DNA of 14,713 nucleotides from an uncultured Eubacteriales bacterium (GTDB lineage Bacteria; Bacillota; Clostridia; Oscillospirales; Oscillospiraceae), in NCBI GenBank assembly GCA_900549405.1, contig URNZ01000048.1, positions 1 to 14,713 on the forward strand. The letters are read 5' to 3'. Below, piece by piece: positions 1 through 6,365 of this stretch. Both the position numbers and the translations under genes were made by a program. Below the pieces are notes generated by a model, which saw only the letters and a list, made by a program, of their open reading frames with translations, had not been told where the DNA came from and searched no databases. Numbering within the stretch: position 1 is the stretch's first letter; each line of letters begins with the position of its first letter.

Positions 1-4
1 TTCT

Positions 5-529
5 CTATCCATAGAACAGGACCCGCACGGCCCAGGACGCGCCTATAAACCCCGCCAAGTCGGCACACAGCGCCGCCGGTACCGCATAGCGGGTCTTTAC
101 GATCCCCGCCGCGCCAAAGTAGACGGCGATGGTATAGAAGGTCGTCTCCGTGGACCCCAGCATCACCGCAGCTGTGCGCCCCACCAGCGAGTCCGGGCCG
201 TAGGTCTGGATGAGGTCGGCCCCCACCCCCAGGGCCGCCGAGCCGCTGATGGGCCGCACCAGCATCAGGGGCAGCAGCTCCGACGGCAGCCCCAGCCGCC
301 CCAAAACGGGGGATAGCCAGCTGGCCAGAGCCTCCAGCAGCCCGGACGCCCGGACCATAGACACCGCCGTCAGCAGGCAGACCAGGGCCGGGAGAATTCG
401 GGCCAGGGTCTCCAGCCCCTGCCCCGCTCCCCGGACCAGGGCCCCGTATACGTCCACCCGGCGGAGGGTGCCATAAAGGGCCGTCCCCGCCAGCACGCAG
501 GGCACCAGCATCTGGGTCATCAGCTCCAT
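5..529 (-). CDS. spmB: Spore maturation protein B
   Basis: Membrane protein of 174 residues, close to the roughly 178 of Bacillus SpmB. With SpmA it is needed for spore core dehydration and heat resistance in Bacillus and Clostridium; the biochemical activity is not settled, and the pair carries nucleoside-recognition (Gate) type domains. Visible here are several hydrophobic segments (about 7-25, 43-60, 82-103, 117-141, 148-172), the RPISGSAALG motif at residues 92-101 (family RPxSGSGA) and GSTETTFYT at 125-133, both characteristic of SpmB. The ATG at 529 follows GGAGGTGA a few bases upstream. The spmA stop lies only 4 bases upstream, so the two are almost certainly co-transcribed and translationally coupled. 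It ends in TAG 4 bases from the window edge. Identification is firm. Confidence 0.93.
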   Translation of the reverse strand: MELMTQMLVPCVLAGTALYGTLRRVDVYGALVRGAGQGLETLARILPALVCLLTAVSMVRASGLLEALASWLSPVLGRLGLPSELLPLMLVRPISGSAALGVGADLIQTYGPDSLVGRTAAVMLGSTETTFYTIAVYFGAAGIVKTRYAVPAALCADLAGFIGASWAVRVLFYG

Positions 530-533
530 GCCC

Positions 534-1115
534 TCACCTCCCCCGCCACAGCCGGGACAGCAGCTTGCAGGCCAAGATCCCCGCCCCCACCGACAGGGCG
601 GAGGCCAGCCACACCGCCGGGAGAATATCGAAGGGGCTTTCGCACCCCGCCGCCGCCCGCACCGCCGCCACCGTGGTGGGCAGCAGTTGGATGGACGCGG
701 TGTTGCACACCACCAGCAGGCACAGCTCGTCGCTGGCCGCGCCGGGGCTGCTCCGGCTCATGCCCTTGGCGGCCTCGATCCCCAAGGGCGTGGCCGCGTT
801 GCCCAACCCTAACAGGTTGGCGGACACGTTGGCCGACAGGCTGTCCATCACCGCCCCGTCCCGGGCCGCGCCGGGGAACAGCCGCCCCAGCACCGGGCGC
901 AGCAGCCGGGATAATCCCCCGGCCAGGCCGGACTGGCGCATGACCTCCATCACCCCCGTCCACAGACAAAGCATCCCCGCCATGGACAGGCAAAGCTCCA
1001 CCGCGTCCTTCGCCCCCGTCACCGCCGCCGCGGCCACCGCCTCTCCCCGGCCCTCGGCTATTCCAAATAGTATGGATGCCGCCGTCATCCCCGTCCACAG
1101 AATCGACATAACCAC
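534..1115 (-). CDS. spmA: Spore maturation protein A
   Basis: Membrane protein of 193 residues (Bacillus SpmA is about 196), first gene of the spmA-spmB pair. It contains the Gate-type stretch SANVSANLLGLGNAATPLGI at about residues 94-113, diagnostic of the family, plus hydrophobic segments near 5-20, 40-58, 127-150 and 163-186. The start chosen is GTG at 1115, because GGGGG lies 8 bases before it; the in-frame ATG at 1109 would leave the ribosome binding site too far away. In Bacillus the pair is made in the mother cell during sporulation; a weak candidate for a sporulation-type promoter is seen just upstream (see 1137-1166). Identification is firm; the start is a little less so. Confidence 0.92.
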   Translation of the reverse strand: MVMSILWTGMTAASILFGIAEGRGEAVAAAAVTGAKDAVELCLSMAGMLCLWTGVMEVMRQSGLAGGLSRLLRPVLGRLFPGAARDGAVMDSLSANVSANLLGLGNAATPLGIEAAKGMSRSSPGAASDELCLLVVCNTASIQLLPTTVAAVRAAAGCESPFDILPAVWLASALSVGAGILACKLLSRLWRGR

Positions 1116-1136
1116 GCCATCTGCCCCCTTTTTTCC

Positions 1137-1166
1137 ATGATATGACGTATAATTCAGCGTTATACC
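1137..1166 (-). promoter_or_regulatory. Candidate sporulation-type promoter of spmA-spmB
   Basis: On the minus strand GGTATAA (1166-1160) is followed 15 bases later by CATATCAT (1144-1137), and translation starts 22 bases further on. This loosely resembles the SigE/SigF/SigG promoter classes (CATA-type -10) rather than sigma-A, which would suit a spore maturation operon. The match is partial and no sigma-A hexamer pair is evident in the gap. Weak call. Confidence 0.3.
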
Positions 1167-1228
1167 AGAACGTGAGTTCTATTCTAAAAATTTTCTTCAT
1201 TCTTTTCAAAGAAATGCACGGAAAACAG

Positions 1229-1257
1229 TTGACAATTTTCCCCTTTTTCGCTAGAAT
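1229..1257 (+). promoter_or_regulatory. Sigma-A promoter 1 of the abrB-like gene
   Basis: TTGACA at 1229-1234 and TAGAAT at 1252-1257 with a 17-base spacer: a full -35 match and a 5/6 -10 match. The surrounding DNA is AT-rich compared with the genes. Confidence 0.8.
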
Positions 1258-1264
1258 AATACCG

Positions 1265-1293
1265 TTGACGAAATGACAACACTCGCTTATATA
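1265..1293 (+). promoter_or_regulatory. Sigma-A promoter 2 of the abrB-like gene
   Basis: TTGACG at 1265-1270 and TATATA at 1288-1293, again with a 17-base spacer, placed 36 bases downstream of promoter 1. Two tandem promoters of this kind suggest strong or doubly regulated expression; AbrB-type proteins often bind their own promoters, but no operator can be read here. Confidence 0.65.
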
Positions 1294-1322
1294 GGACACG
1301 AAAAGAGAAAGGATCTGTTGGT

Positions 1323-1571
1323 ATGAAATCTACCGGTATCGTTCGTAAGGTGGACGAGCTGGGGCGCATCGTGCTCCCCATCGAGCTTCGCCGCACTCTG
1401 GACATTGCAGAAAAGGATTGTCTGGAGATCTACATGGACGGCGAGTCCATCGTGCTGAAGAAATATCAGCCCGCCTGCATCTTCTGCGATGAGGCCGACA
1501 ACATCACGGTCTTCCACGGGAAGAACATCTGTGCTGGCTGCCTGAAGGCCCTGCGGGAGGGCAAGCTGTAA
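1323..1571 (+). CDS. AbrB/SpoVT-family transcriptional regulator with CxxC pair
   Basis: Protein of 82 residues. Residues 3-47 are a swapped-hairpin AbrB DNA-binding domain (GIVRKVDELGRIVLPIELRR), the type found in AbrB, Abh and SpoVT. The tail carries Cys52-x2-Cys55 and Cys70-x2-Cys73, a likely zinc-binding knuckle; this version is common in Clostridia and differs from the C-terminal multimerisation domain of Bacillus AbrB. Such proteins act as dimers or tetramers and repress transition-state and stationary-phase genes. The ATG at 1323 follows AAAGGA by 9 bases. It stands alone, transcribed from two tandem promoters and closed by the hairpin at 1591-1634, and converges on rsmI as abrB does on its neighbour in Bacillus. 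Target genes cannot be told from sequence. Confidence 0.9.
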   Translation: MKSTGIVRKVDELGRIVLPIELRRTLDIAEKDCLEIYMDGESIVLKKYQPACIFCDEADNITVFHGKNICAGCLKALREGKL

Positions 1572-1590
1572 GCTGACCCCCAAATACATA

Positions 1591-1640
1591 AAAGTCCCCA
1601 CGCCGAAGTTTGGAGCCTTCGGCGTGGGGACTTTCTCTTT
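1591..1640 (+). terminator. Intrinsic terminator between abrB-like gene and rsmI, probably two-way
   Basis: A perfect 18-bp stem (1591-1608 with 1617-1634, arm AAAGTCCCCACGCCGAAG) and an 8-base loop, followed on the plus strand by CTCTTTTTG. The stem ends in AAA/TTT on both sides, so it can also serve rsmI, which converges from the other side. Confidence 0.92.
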
Positions 1641-1661
1641 TTGTTTGTACTTGTCTGGCGT

Positions 1662-2492
1662 TTATTTGCCCACCACGGCGTCATACAGCTGGTTGCGGGA
1701 CAGCCCTAAGGTCTTGGCCGCCTGCTTCACCGCGTCCCGCTGAGAGGTCCCCTGGGCCATCAGCTCCTCCACCAGGGCCTGGCCGTCCTCCAGGGTGGCC
1801 TCCGCCTCCCGTTTGGGGGGCGCGCCCCGGACCACCAGGACGAACTCCCCCTTGGGCGGGTTCTCCCGATAGTATTCCTCCGCTTCTCCCAGGGTGGTGC
1901 GGCGGATCTCCTCGTGGAGCTTGGTCAGCTCCCGGCACAGGGACACGGGCCGGTCCGGGCCGAAGGTCTGGCACAGGTCCTTCAGGGTGGCCTGGAGCTT
2001 GTGGGGGGCCTCGTAGAAGATCATGGTCCGCTCCTCGTCCCGCAGGGCGTCTAAGTGGGCACGGCGGTTTTTCTTGTTCATGGCCAAAAAGCCCTCAAAG
2101 GTGAACCGCCCGGTGGGCTGGCCGGAGGCGGCCAGGGCCGTGACCAGGGCGCAGGGGCCGGGGATGGTCACCACGGGGATGCCCTGCTGGGCGCACCGGG
2201 CCACCAGCTCCTCCCCCGGGTCGGAGATGGCGGGCATCCCCGCGTCGGTGACCAGGGCGCAGTTCTCCCCCGCCAGCAGCCGGTCCAGCACCGCCTGGCC
2301 CCCCGTCTCCGTGTTGTGGCGGTGATAGGTCAGCATGGGCTTTTTCAGCCCCAGGTGATTGAGCAGCTTAATGGACACCCGGGTGTCCTCTGCCGCGATA
2401 AAGTCCGCCTCTGCCAGCGTCTGGGCCATGCGCTGGGAGATGTCCCCCAGGTTGCCGATGGGCGTGGGGACCAGATAAAGCGTGCCTGCCAT
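1662..2492 (-). CDS. rsmI: 16S rRNA (cytidine1402-2'-O)-methyltransferase RsmI
   Basis: Protein of 276 residues, the normal family length. RsmI uses SAM to 2'-O-methylate C1402 in the decoding centre of 16S rRNA, together with RsmH, tuning start codon choice and fidelity. Visible motifs are LYLVPTPIGNLGDIS (5-19), FIAAEDTRVS (31-40), LVTDAGMPAISDPGEEL (80-96) and VVTIPGPCALVTAL (107-120), the tetrapyrrole-methylase fold signature of this family. The C-terminal part (about 245-276) is a small helical domain typical of RsmI. The start ATG has AAAGGAG 6 bases upstream. It is convergent with the abrB-like gene, an arrangement also seen in Bacillus (yabC next to abrB). Expression probably comes from the extended -10 promoter at 2571-2579. 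Firm identification. Confidence 0.95.
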   Translation of the reverse strand: MAGTLYLVPTPIGNLGDISQRMAQTLAEADFIAAEDTRVSIKLLNHLGLKKPMLTYHRHNTETGGQAVLDRLLAGENCALVTDAGMPAISDPGEELVARCAQQGIPVVTIPGPCALVTALAASGQPTGRFTFEGFLAMNKKNRRAHLDALRDEERTMIFYEAPHKLQATLKDLCQTFGPDRPVSLCRELTKLHEEIRRTTLGEAEEYYRENPPKGEFVLVVRGAPPKREAEATLEDGQALVEELMAQGTSQRDAVKQAAKTLGLSRNQLYDAVVGK

Positions 2493-2570
2493 GAGATACT
2501 CCTTTCGCCCGATTTTTTCGTTTCGCGCTCCCTTCAGGAGGAAAACGGGACCGGGCGTTGTTTTTCGTTT

Positions 2571-2579
2571 ATTATAGCA
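2571..2579 (-). promoter_or_regulatory. Extended -10 promoter of rsmI
   Basis: Minus-strand TGC-TATAAT (2579 to 2571): a perfect -10 hexamer with the TGn extension. No good -35 is visible, which is usual for extended -10 promoters. It lies about 80 bases before the rsmI start and nearly back to back with the plus-strand promoter at 2595-2603. Confidence 0.6.
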
Positions 2580-2594
2580 CAGCGGGGCGGATTG

Positions 2595-2603
2595 TGGTAT
2601 ATT
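2595..2603 (+). promoter_or_regulatory. Candidate extended -10 promoter of the TrmN6-like gene
   Basis: TGG-TATATT at 2595-2603 (5/6 -10 plus TGn). The predicted transcript would start near 2610 and begin with the large hairpin at 2621-2653. Confidence 0.45.
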
Positions 2604-2620
2604 CTTTTCAGATAGACCAC

Positions 2621-2653
2621 GTGTTTCCCGCCCCCTTCGGGGGCAGGAAACAC
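2621..2653 (+). repeat. GC-rich leader hairpin with UUCG loop
   Basis: GTGTTTCC (2621-2628) pairs with GGAAACAC (2646-2653); after one C-A mismatch, GCCCCC pairs with GGGGGC closing a TTCG loop. No T-run follows on either strand, so it is not an ordinary terminator. It lies in the predicted 5' leader of the methyltransferase mRNA, 16 bases before its ribosome binding site. It resembles the hairpins at 8161-8183 and 9978-9998. Confidence 0.75.
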
Positions 2654-2682
2654 AACCTGTATCATATCAGGAGGCGGCAACC

Positions 2683-3315
2683 ATGCACACCGAATATTTA
2701 GACCCCTATACCCTCTCCTGGCCCGATGGCGTGTTCCCCCTGGGGAGCGACGCCCTGGCCCTGGGGGATTTCGCCACCCTGCGCCGGGGCTGGCGGGTGT
2801 GCGATCTGGGCACGGGCAGCGGGGCGCTGCTCCTCCTGCTGGCCCGGCGGGCGCCCGGGTTAATTCTCTCCGCCATCGAGCGGGACCCCCTGGCCGCCCA
2901 GACCGCCCGGGACAACCTGGCTCAAAACAATCTGACGGGTGAGGTCATCACCGGCGACCTGCGGAACAGGCTTCTCCCGGCGGAGCAGTTTGACTTAGTT
3001 GTCTCCAATCCGCCCTATTTCCAGGTGAATTCCGGGGGCAGCGGCGGCCCGGCCCGCAGCGAGGAATTCTGCACCCTGGACCAGCTGTGCGCCACCGCCG
3101 GATATCTGGTGAAAAACGGGGGCCGCTTCGCTCTGTGTCACCGGCCGGAGCGGTTGGCCGACATAATCTGCTCCCTCCGGGCCCACGGTCTGGAGCCCAA
3201 GCGCCTGACCCTTCTCTCCCACAGTCCAAACCACGCCCCCTCCCTCCTCCTGGCGGAGGCGGTGAAACAGGGCAAGCCGGGGGTGGAAGTGCGGACAGCG
3301 TTTCAGTCGGCCTGA
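2683..3315 (+). CDS. TrmN6-like N6-adenine methyltransferase, short form
   Basis: SAM-dependent methyltransferase of 210 residues, most like the TrmN6/YfiC/YabB family that methylates N6 of A37 in tRNA1-Val. Motif I is VCDLGTGSGALLLLLA (39-54), the acidic ribose-binding Glu is E66, D92 follows the next strand, and the catalytic NPPY tetrad typical of N6-adenine enzymes is at 109-112. The start ATG at 2683 has AGGAGG 7 bases upstream. Family members are usually about 245 residues with a short extra N-terminal strand and a C-terminal tail; here both ends are shorter, and the reading frame stops inside the convergent LysR gene with a 13-base overlap. Bacillus yabB also sits near rsmI and abrB, which supports the family call. 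The exact RNA target is inferred. Confidence 0.8.
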   Translation: MHTEYLDPYTLSWPDGVFPLGSDALALGDFATLRRGWRVCDLGTGSGALLLLLARRAPGLILSAIERDPLAAQTARDNLAQNNLTGEVITGDLRNRLLPAEQFDLVVSNPPYFQVNSGGSGGPARSEEFCTLDQLCATAGYLVKNGGRFALCHRPERLADIICSLRAHGLEPKRLTLLSHSPNHAPSLLLAEAVKQGKPGVEVRTAFQSA

Positions 3316-4202
3316 CCGTTCTCCTCCCGCAGGCTCTTCACATGCTCCGCAAAACCCCGCACAACGGCGGACAGGGTGCTCCCCCGGCGCAGGACAAGGC
3401 CCACCTGGCGGTATTGGGGCTCGTCAAACTCCTTTGCCACGATCTTATAGGACACCCGCTGCAATGCCAGATCAGACAACACGCTGATGCCTAGCCCGAT
3501 CTCGATCATGGCCAGCATGGAATAGTGGTCTCCGGTGATGAAGTGGGGCTTCATCCGCACGCCCCTGGCTTTCAGAATGTCCATGATCTCCAGGATCTCA
3601 TTCATATTTTCCCGCTCCGGGAAGATAAAAGGATAGTCCCCCAGGGCCTGGATGGGCACCCGGTCACAGGCACACAGGTGGTGCCCCTCCGGCAGGATGG
3701 CCAGCAGCCGGTCCGTCCACAAAAAGGTGCTGTCGAACTCCCCCCGGGTGGGCAGGCGGAGAAAGCCGCAGTCGATCCGCCCCTCCATGAGCCAGCGCTC
3801 AATACCCTCCTGTTCCTCCACTAGCAGTTCAATATCTATACCCGGGTGATCCCGGCGAAAATCTTTGAGCACCCCTGGCAGCCAGCTGGTGGCCACGCTG
3901 GACAGCGTCCCGATGCGCAGAATGCCCATCTGAAGGCCGTTTAGGGCATCCACCTGGGTCTGCAATTTCAGATAATCGTCATACACCGCCCGGATGTATG
4001 GCATCAGCGCCGTCCCATCAGAGGTCAGGCTGACGCCGCTGTGCTTCCGCTCCAGCAATGACACCCGCCACTCCGTCTCCAGGTCGTTGACCATGTGGCT
4101 GATGTTGGACTGAGTGTAGCCCAGCAGTTCCCCCGCCCGGGTAAAGCTGCCATACTCCACCGTCTTCAAAAAGGCCAGATACTTCTGGATGTTGGTCGCC
4201 AT
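3303..4202 (-). CDS. LysR-family transcriptional regulator
   Basis: Protein of 299 residues, a normal LTTR length. The winged helix-turn-helix is at about 4-63 (FLKTVEYGSFTRAGELLGYT then QSNISHMVNDLE), a linker helix follows to about 88, and the type-2 periplasmic-binding-like effector domain covers about 90-290 (for example IDCGFLRLPTRGEFDSTFLW). These proteins are tetrameric activators or repressors whose small-molecule ligand cannot be read from sequence. I chose the ATG at 4202 because AAGGGAG lies 11 bases upstream; the in-frame ATG at 4226 has only a weak ribosome binding site. Its 3' end overlaps the methyltransferase by 13 bases. LysR regulators often control the divergent neighbour, here only a 49-codon ORF, and a perfect palindrome lies between the two. 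Confidence 0.93.
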   Translation of the reverse strand: MATNIQKYLAFLKTVEYGSFTRAGELLGYTQSNISHMVNDLETEWRVSLLERKHSGVSLTSDGTALMPYIRAVYDDYLKLQTQVDALNGLQMGILRIGTLSSVATSWLPGVLKDFRRDHPGIDIELLVEEQEGIERWLMEGRIDCGFLRLPTRGEFDSTFLWTDRLLAILPEGHHLCACDRVPIQALGDYPFIFPERENMNEILEIMDILKARGVRMKPHFITGDHYSMLAMIEIGLGISVLSDLALQRVSYKIVAKEFDEPQYRQVGLVLRRGSTLSAVVRGFAEHVKSLREENGQAD

Positions 4203-4256
4203 GGCGTTTTTTTCTCCCTTACTCATTAATTTTTCTCATAATACATATTTAAATAA

Positions 4257-4285
4257 TTCGCTTTTCTAATTATATATCCTATGAT
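4257..4285 (+). promoter_or_regulatory. Overlapping divergent promoters between LysR gene and small ORF
   Basis: On the plus strand TTCGCT (4257-4262) and TATGAT (4280-4285) are 17 bases apart; the -10 is 5/6 but the -35 is poor. On the minus strand TATAAT occupies 4274-4269, a possible -10 of the LysR gene, without a clear -35. Weak -35 boxes and overlapping divergent promoters are typical of LysR-controlled regions, but this is only a suggestion. Confidence 0.35.
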
Positions 4286-4304
4286 ACACTATGACCGTAA
4301 TCAA

Positions 4305-4318
4305 AACAAGCGCTTGTT
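4305..4318. promoter_or_regulatory. Perfect 14-bp palindrome, candidate operator
   Basis: AACAAGCGCTTGTT is its own reverse complement. It lies between the LysR gene and the small ORF, downstream of the candidate plus-strand promoter. The central AAGCGCTT resembles LacI/CcpA-family operators (cre core), although the outer bases do not fit the cre consensus. It could instead be an LTTR site. Which protein binds is unknown. Confidence 0.5.
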
Positions 4319-4350
4319 GAGAAGAACATTTGATATAGGGAGGCTTTTCT

Positions 4351-4500
4351 ATGAATCGCACCATGATAACTTCGTTCTATCGCTGGTGGTTTTCTCTGCA
4401 CCCCAGCTATGTAATCACCTCCACGGAATGGATGTGCCTGGGCAACCCGGCAAAACGGGGTCCCATTTTGTCCCTCACCGCCCAGTTTCGCCAGAAATAA
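4351..4500 (+). CDS. Unrecognised 49-residue small protein
   Basis: ATG to TAA, 49 residues, with a good ribosome binding site (AGGGAGG 7 bases before the ATG) and followed 20 bases later by a GC-rich hairpin and TTTT. The protein is aromatic and basic, with RTMITSFYRWWFSLHPSY at residues 3-20 and no clear membrane helix. I do not recognise it. It is the only gene divergent from the LysR regulator and so a candidate target. Points in favour are the ribosome binding site, the terminator and the promoter-like region; against it are the short length and lack of any known family. It could also be a leader peptide or chance ORF inside a noncoding transcript. Confidence 0.5.
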   Translation: MNRTMITSFYRWWFSLHPSYVITSTEWMCLGNPAKRGPILSLTAQFRQK

Positions 4501-4520
4501 AGGACGCAGGATGATAGACA

Positions 4521-4562
4521 CCCCCGACTGCCGCTTGTGATACGGCAGCCGGGGGCGGTTTT
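4521..4562 (+). terminator. Terminator-like hairpin after the small ORF
   Basis: CCCCCG-A-CTGCCG (4521-4533) pairs with CGGCAG-C-CGGGGG (4543-4555) around one A-C mismatch, followed by CGGTTTTA on the plus strand. On the minus strand it lies just after the obg stop but has no T-run there, so it mainly terminates the plus-strand transcript and may protect the obg mRNA end. Confidence 0.65.
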
Positions 4563-4564
4563 AC

Positions 4565-5845
4565 TCAGCGCTGATATTCAAATTCCAGGTCGTACATAGA
4601 GACGATGTCGCCGTCGTGGATGCCCATCTGTTCCAGCTTGTCGAACAGGCCAGACTGGCGGAGCATCCGGTCAAACCAGTTCCGTGACTCGAAGTCGGAG
4701 AAGTTCACGTTGGCGATGAGCCGCTGGAGCCAGGGGGCCTCCACCACCCAGGTCTCGTCGAACTGCTGGATGTTCACCTCTCCGGAGGTGTCCACCTCCG
4801 GGGGTCGCTCCACATAGGTGGGCTCATACACCACCACGGCGGGCAGCTGGGCCAGTTCCTGGGCGGCCCGCTTCACCAGCTCCCGCACGCCCTGGTGGGC
4901 GGCGGCGGAGATCTCAAAGAGCTCATAGCCCTTGCTCTCCACGTGGGCGCGGAGCTTCTCCAGCAGGCTGGGGTCGGTCATGATGTCCACTTTGTTGGCC
5001 GCCACGATCATCTTCCGGGAGGCCAGCTCCGGGGAATACTGCTCCAGCTCGGCGTTGATGGCCTCAAAGTCCTCCACGGGGTCCCGGCCTTCAGAGCCGG
5101 ACACGTCCACCACGTGGATGAGCAGGCGGCAGCGGTCAATGTGCCGCAGGAAGTCGTGGCCCAATCCGGCGCCCTCGGCGGCCCCCTCGATGATGCCGGG
5201 GATGTCGGCCATGACGAAGGAGACCCCCTCCTCCACATAGACCACGCCCAGGTTGGGGAACAGGGTGGTGAAGTGATAGTTGGCGATCTTGGGCTGGGCC
5301 CGGCTGACCACCGACAGCAGGGTGGACTTGCCCACATTGGGGAAGCCCACCAGACCCACGTCGGACAGCAGCTTCAGCTCCAGCACCACGTCCCGGCTCT
5401 CCCCGGGCAGACCCGCCTTGGCAAAGCGGGGCACCTGACGGGTGGGGGTGGCAAAGTGCTTGTTGCCCCAGCCGCCCCGGCCGCCCTTGCACAGAATGAA
5501 GGGCTGCTCGTCAGACATGTCCTTGATGATCTCCCGGGTCTCCGCGTCCCGGATGATGGTGCCCCGGGGCACCCGCAGGATCAGGTCGGCCCCGTCCTTG
5601 CCGGTGCAGCGCTTGCCCTGGCCGTCCATGCCGTTTTCGGCCACATACTTGCGCTTATAGCGAAAATCCATCAGGGTGGACATGTGGTCGTTCACCGTGA
5701 CCACCACGTTGCCGCCCCGTCCGCCGTCGCCGCCGTCAGGGCCGCCGGCGGCCACATATTTCTCCCGGTGAAAGGAGACCACGCCGTTGCCGCCGTTGCC
5801 GGAACGGACGGTGATGCGCGCGGTATCTACAAAAGGCGCTGCCAT
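4565..5845 (-). CDS. obg: Ribosome-associated GTPase Obg
   Basis: Protein of 426 residues, the standard length of Gram-positive Obg. The glycine-rich Obg domain covers 1-157 (GGPDGGDGGRGGNV at 34-47), the GTPase domain about 158-335 with G1 GFPNVGKST (167-175), G2 Thr193/194, G3 DIPG (214-217), G4 NKVD (284-287) and G5 SA (313-314), and the C-terminal OCT domain about 355-426. Obg is essential, binds the 50S subunit late in assembly, senses GTP and ppGpp, and in Bacillus is tied to Spo0A activation and the general stress response. The ATG follows AAAGGAGG by 8 bases. It is last in the rplU-prp-rpmA-PPC-obg cluster, downstream of the PPC gene by 30 bases. Firm identification. Confidence 0.97.
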   Translation of the reverse strand: MAAPFVDTARITVRSGNGGNGVVSFHREKYVAAGGPDGGDGGRGGNVVVTVNDHMSTLMDFRYKRKYVAENGMDGQGKRCTGKDGADLILRVPRGTIIRDAETREIIKDMSDEQPFILCKGGRGGWGNKHFATPTRQVPRFAKAGLPGESRDVVLELKLLSDVGLVGFPNVGKSTLLSVVSRAQPKIANYHFTTLFPNLGVVYVEEGVSFVMADIPGIIEGAAEGAGLGHDFLRHIDRCRLLIHVVDVSGSEGRDPVEDFEAINAELEQYSPELASRKMIVAANKVDIMTDPSLLEKLRAHVESKGYELFEISAAAHQGVRELVKRAAQELAQLPAVVVYEPTYVERPPEVDTSGEVNIQQFDETWVVEAPWLQRLIANVNFSDFESRNWFDRMLRQSGLFDKLEQMGIHDGDIVSMYDLEFEYQR

Positions 5846-5875
5846 AGGATGCGCCTCCTTTCATGATATATTATA

Positions 5876-6298
5876 TTAAAAATCCAGCAGATTCAGGCCG
5901 ATCCGGTCGCTGAATCTGCGCCCCACCTGTCCGTCCCAGGTCTGGACAAACAGCTCCGCCGTGGCGCTGATGACGCACTTGGCCAGATGGCCCGCGTACA
6001 CCTCCCCGGTGGTAGGGCTGCCGAAGGTGATGTGCAGATGGAGGTAGGGCTCCCCGTCCTTCCGGGTGATGCTGCCCACCAGAGAGGCGATCTCATACTC
6101 CCCCTGGCAGTGCCGGGCCTGAAACTGCTTCTCTGCGTTGTTGAAGATGCCAACGGTGATGTCGTTGGCCGCCCCCAGTCCGGTAACGCTGGCCAGTTGA
6201 ATATTCTCCTGCTCCGCCAGACGGGTGAGACCGTCCACGATCTCCTCCCCCGGGTCCAGCCGCAGTACATAGCCCTGGGAAAATTTCCGATATTCCAT
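5876..6298 (-). CDS. PPC (DUF296) domain protein
   Basis: Protein of 140 residues that is a single PPC domain (plants and prokaryotes conserved, DUF296). Typical features are the N-terminal YVLRLDPGEEI (10-20), the NIQLASVTGLGAANDITVG stretch (32-50), the LHLH pair (His87, His89) and AGHL (His104); these histidines form a metal site in solved bacterial members. Plant relatives act with AT-hook DNA-binding segments; the bacterial stand-alone proteins have no agreed function, and no AT-hook is present here. ATG at 6298 has GGAGGAGGG 6 bases upstream; the preceding in-frame TTG is less likely. The gene begins only about 20 bases after the terminator of rpmA, with no room for its own promoter, so it probably depends on read-through. 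It occupies the place of spo0B in Bacillus. Confidence 0.88.
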   Translation of the reverse strand: MEYRKFSQGYVLRLDPGEEIVDGLTRLAEQENIQLASVTGLGAANDITVGIFNNAEKQFQARHCQGEYEIASLVGSITRKDGEPYLHLHITFGSPTTGEVYAGHLAKCVISATAELFVQTWDGQVGRRFSDRIGLNLLDF

Positions 6299-6317
6299 CA
6301 AAAGCCCTCCTCCCTGA

Positions 6318-6353
6318 AAAAAGAAGCCGCAAACGGTTTCCGTTTGCGGCTTT
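6318..6353 (-). terminator. Intrinsic terminator between rpmA and the PPC-obg genes
   Basis: A perfect 13-bp stem, arm AAGCCGCAAACGG (6325-6337) and its complement (6341-6353), with a 3-base loop and followed on the minus strand by CTTTTTT. It lies 12 bases after the rpmA stop and would cut the ribosomal genes off from PPC-obg, allowing only partial read-through. Confidence 0.9.
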
Positions 6354-6365
6354 TGTCAGCAAAAA

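Noticed and set aside
520..1299. Minus-strand 259-codon frame over spmA and its upstream region
   Set aside because: Off-frame reading of spmA, giving Gly/Arg-rich low-complexity sequence.
4351..4562. Tryptophan-operon style attenuator based on the TrpTrp in the small ORF and the following hairpin
   Set aside because: No biosynthetic gene lies downstream on the plus strand, since obg is convergent, so there is nothing to attenuate.
4895..5866. Plus-strand open frame of 323 codons antisense to obg
   Set aside because: Shadow of the obg gene, rich in Gly, His and Val without a recognisable motif.
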